From: CAZWSE01 sp964636575
Lineage (GTDB): Bacteria; Pseudomonadota; Alphaproteobacteria; Rhodobacterales; Rhodobacteraceae
Reading direction: 5' to 3'
DNA length: 12,365 nt
Assembly (NCBI GenBank): GCA_964636575.1
Contig: CAZWSE010000098.1
Coordinates: 1-12,365, forward strand
Shown: positions 12,299 through 12,365 of the stretch, one piece after another
How the letters are laid out: the number at the start of each line of letters is the position of its first letter
Position numbering within the stretch: position 1 is the first letter of the stretch
The notes under the pieces: model-generated
Seen by the model: the letters and a program-made list of their open reading frames with translations, nothing else
What the model was told of the DNA's origin: nothing
Database searches by the model: none
Program-made: the position numbers and the translations under genes

Positions 12299-12365
12299 AC
12301 ATCCAACTCCTCCACAAACCGTGCGTTCTCTTGGATATATTGAAACCGTAGCTCCGGTTTCTTCC
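12295..12365 (-). CDS. C-terminal end of an unidentified gene, cut by the window edge
   Basis: An open frame enters at the right edge and ends with TGA (12297-12295). Its last residues read KKPELRFQYIQENARFVEELDV. The stop overlaps the TTG start of the next gene (TTGA), and the next gene's ribosome binding site GGAGGAG lies within its final codons. This arrangement strongly supports a real coupled gene pair. There is too little sequence to name a family. Confidence 0.6.
   Translation of the reverse strand, partial: KKPELRFQYIQENARFVEELDV

Noticed and set aside
1..12365. tRNA, rRNA, CRISPR array, insertion sequence or prophage genes
   Set aside because: I looked for cloverleaf-like stretches, regularly spaced direct repeats and transposase motifs on both strands and saw none.

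Overview
The window looks like chromosomal DNA of an alphaproteobacterium, most likely a Rhodobacteraceae / Roseobacter-group species. The main body is GC-rich. It has a short alphaproteobacterial-type prolyl-tRNA synthetase, a proS - DUF2937 - lolC/E - lolD neighbourhood that I remember from that family, and a REP-like hairpin element of a type common between genes in these genomes. The assignment rests on gene content and remembered patterns, not on a search.

Layout. (a) 22-1386 (-): FAD-dependent oxidoreductase. It is divergent from proS (1620-2963, +), and the gap holds a REP-like double hairpin and a 14-bp palindrome. (b) 2995-4481 (+): a secreted serine-beta-lactamase-like hydrolase, overlapping by ATGA with a two-TM DUF2937 protein. 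(c) 4552-5992: a regulatory module. An ABM-fold monooxygenase-like gene and a NIPSNAP gene lie on the minus strand, overlap by ATGA, and diverge from an ArsR-type regulator. The 83-bp divergent region carries a perfect inverted repeat over the regulator's ribosome binding site and a related sequence over the ribosome binding site of the minus-strand operon. (d) 6045-8996 (+): a LolC/E-type permease, LolD ATPase and Ldh2-family oxidoreductase, tightly packed. (e) 8997-9140: a convergent gap with an AT-rich patch, a CtrA-like box and a hairpin. (f) 9141-10289 (-): a YdcZ-type DMT transporter downstream of a lipoprotein with an HExxH zinc-protease motif. (g) 10439-10975 (+): a small two-cysteine secreted protein, then a 30-residue single-TM protein with a strong ribosome binding site. 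(h) 10981-11394 (-): a PaaI-type hotdog thioesterase. (i) 11399-12365 (-): an AT-richer accessory segment with a 299-residue protein of unknown function. It has a weak PD-(D/E)XK-like pattern and is coupled through a TTGA overlap to the tail of another gene that runs off the window.

How the parts work together. proS and lolCD are housekeeping genes (translation; lipoprotein release from the inner membrane). The ArsR-controlled pair of small dimeric alpha/beta-barrel proteins looks like a self-contained inducible unit set between DUF2937 and the Lol genes. The right edge looks like the border of an acquired segment that stops 4 bp before the thioesterase start codon. The least explained parts, and so the best candidates for something new, are the accessory pair at the right edge, the 30-residue membrane protein, and the ABM/NIPSNAP/ArsR unit.
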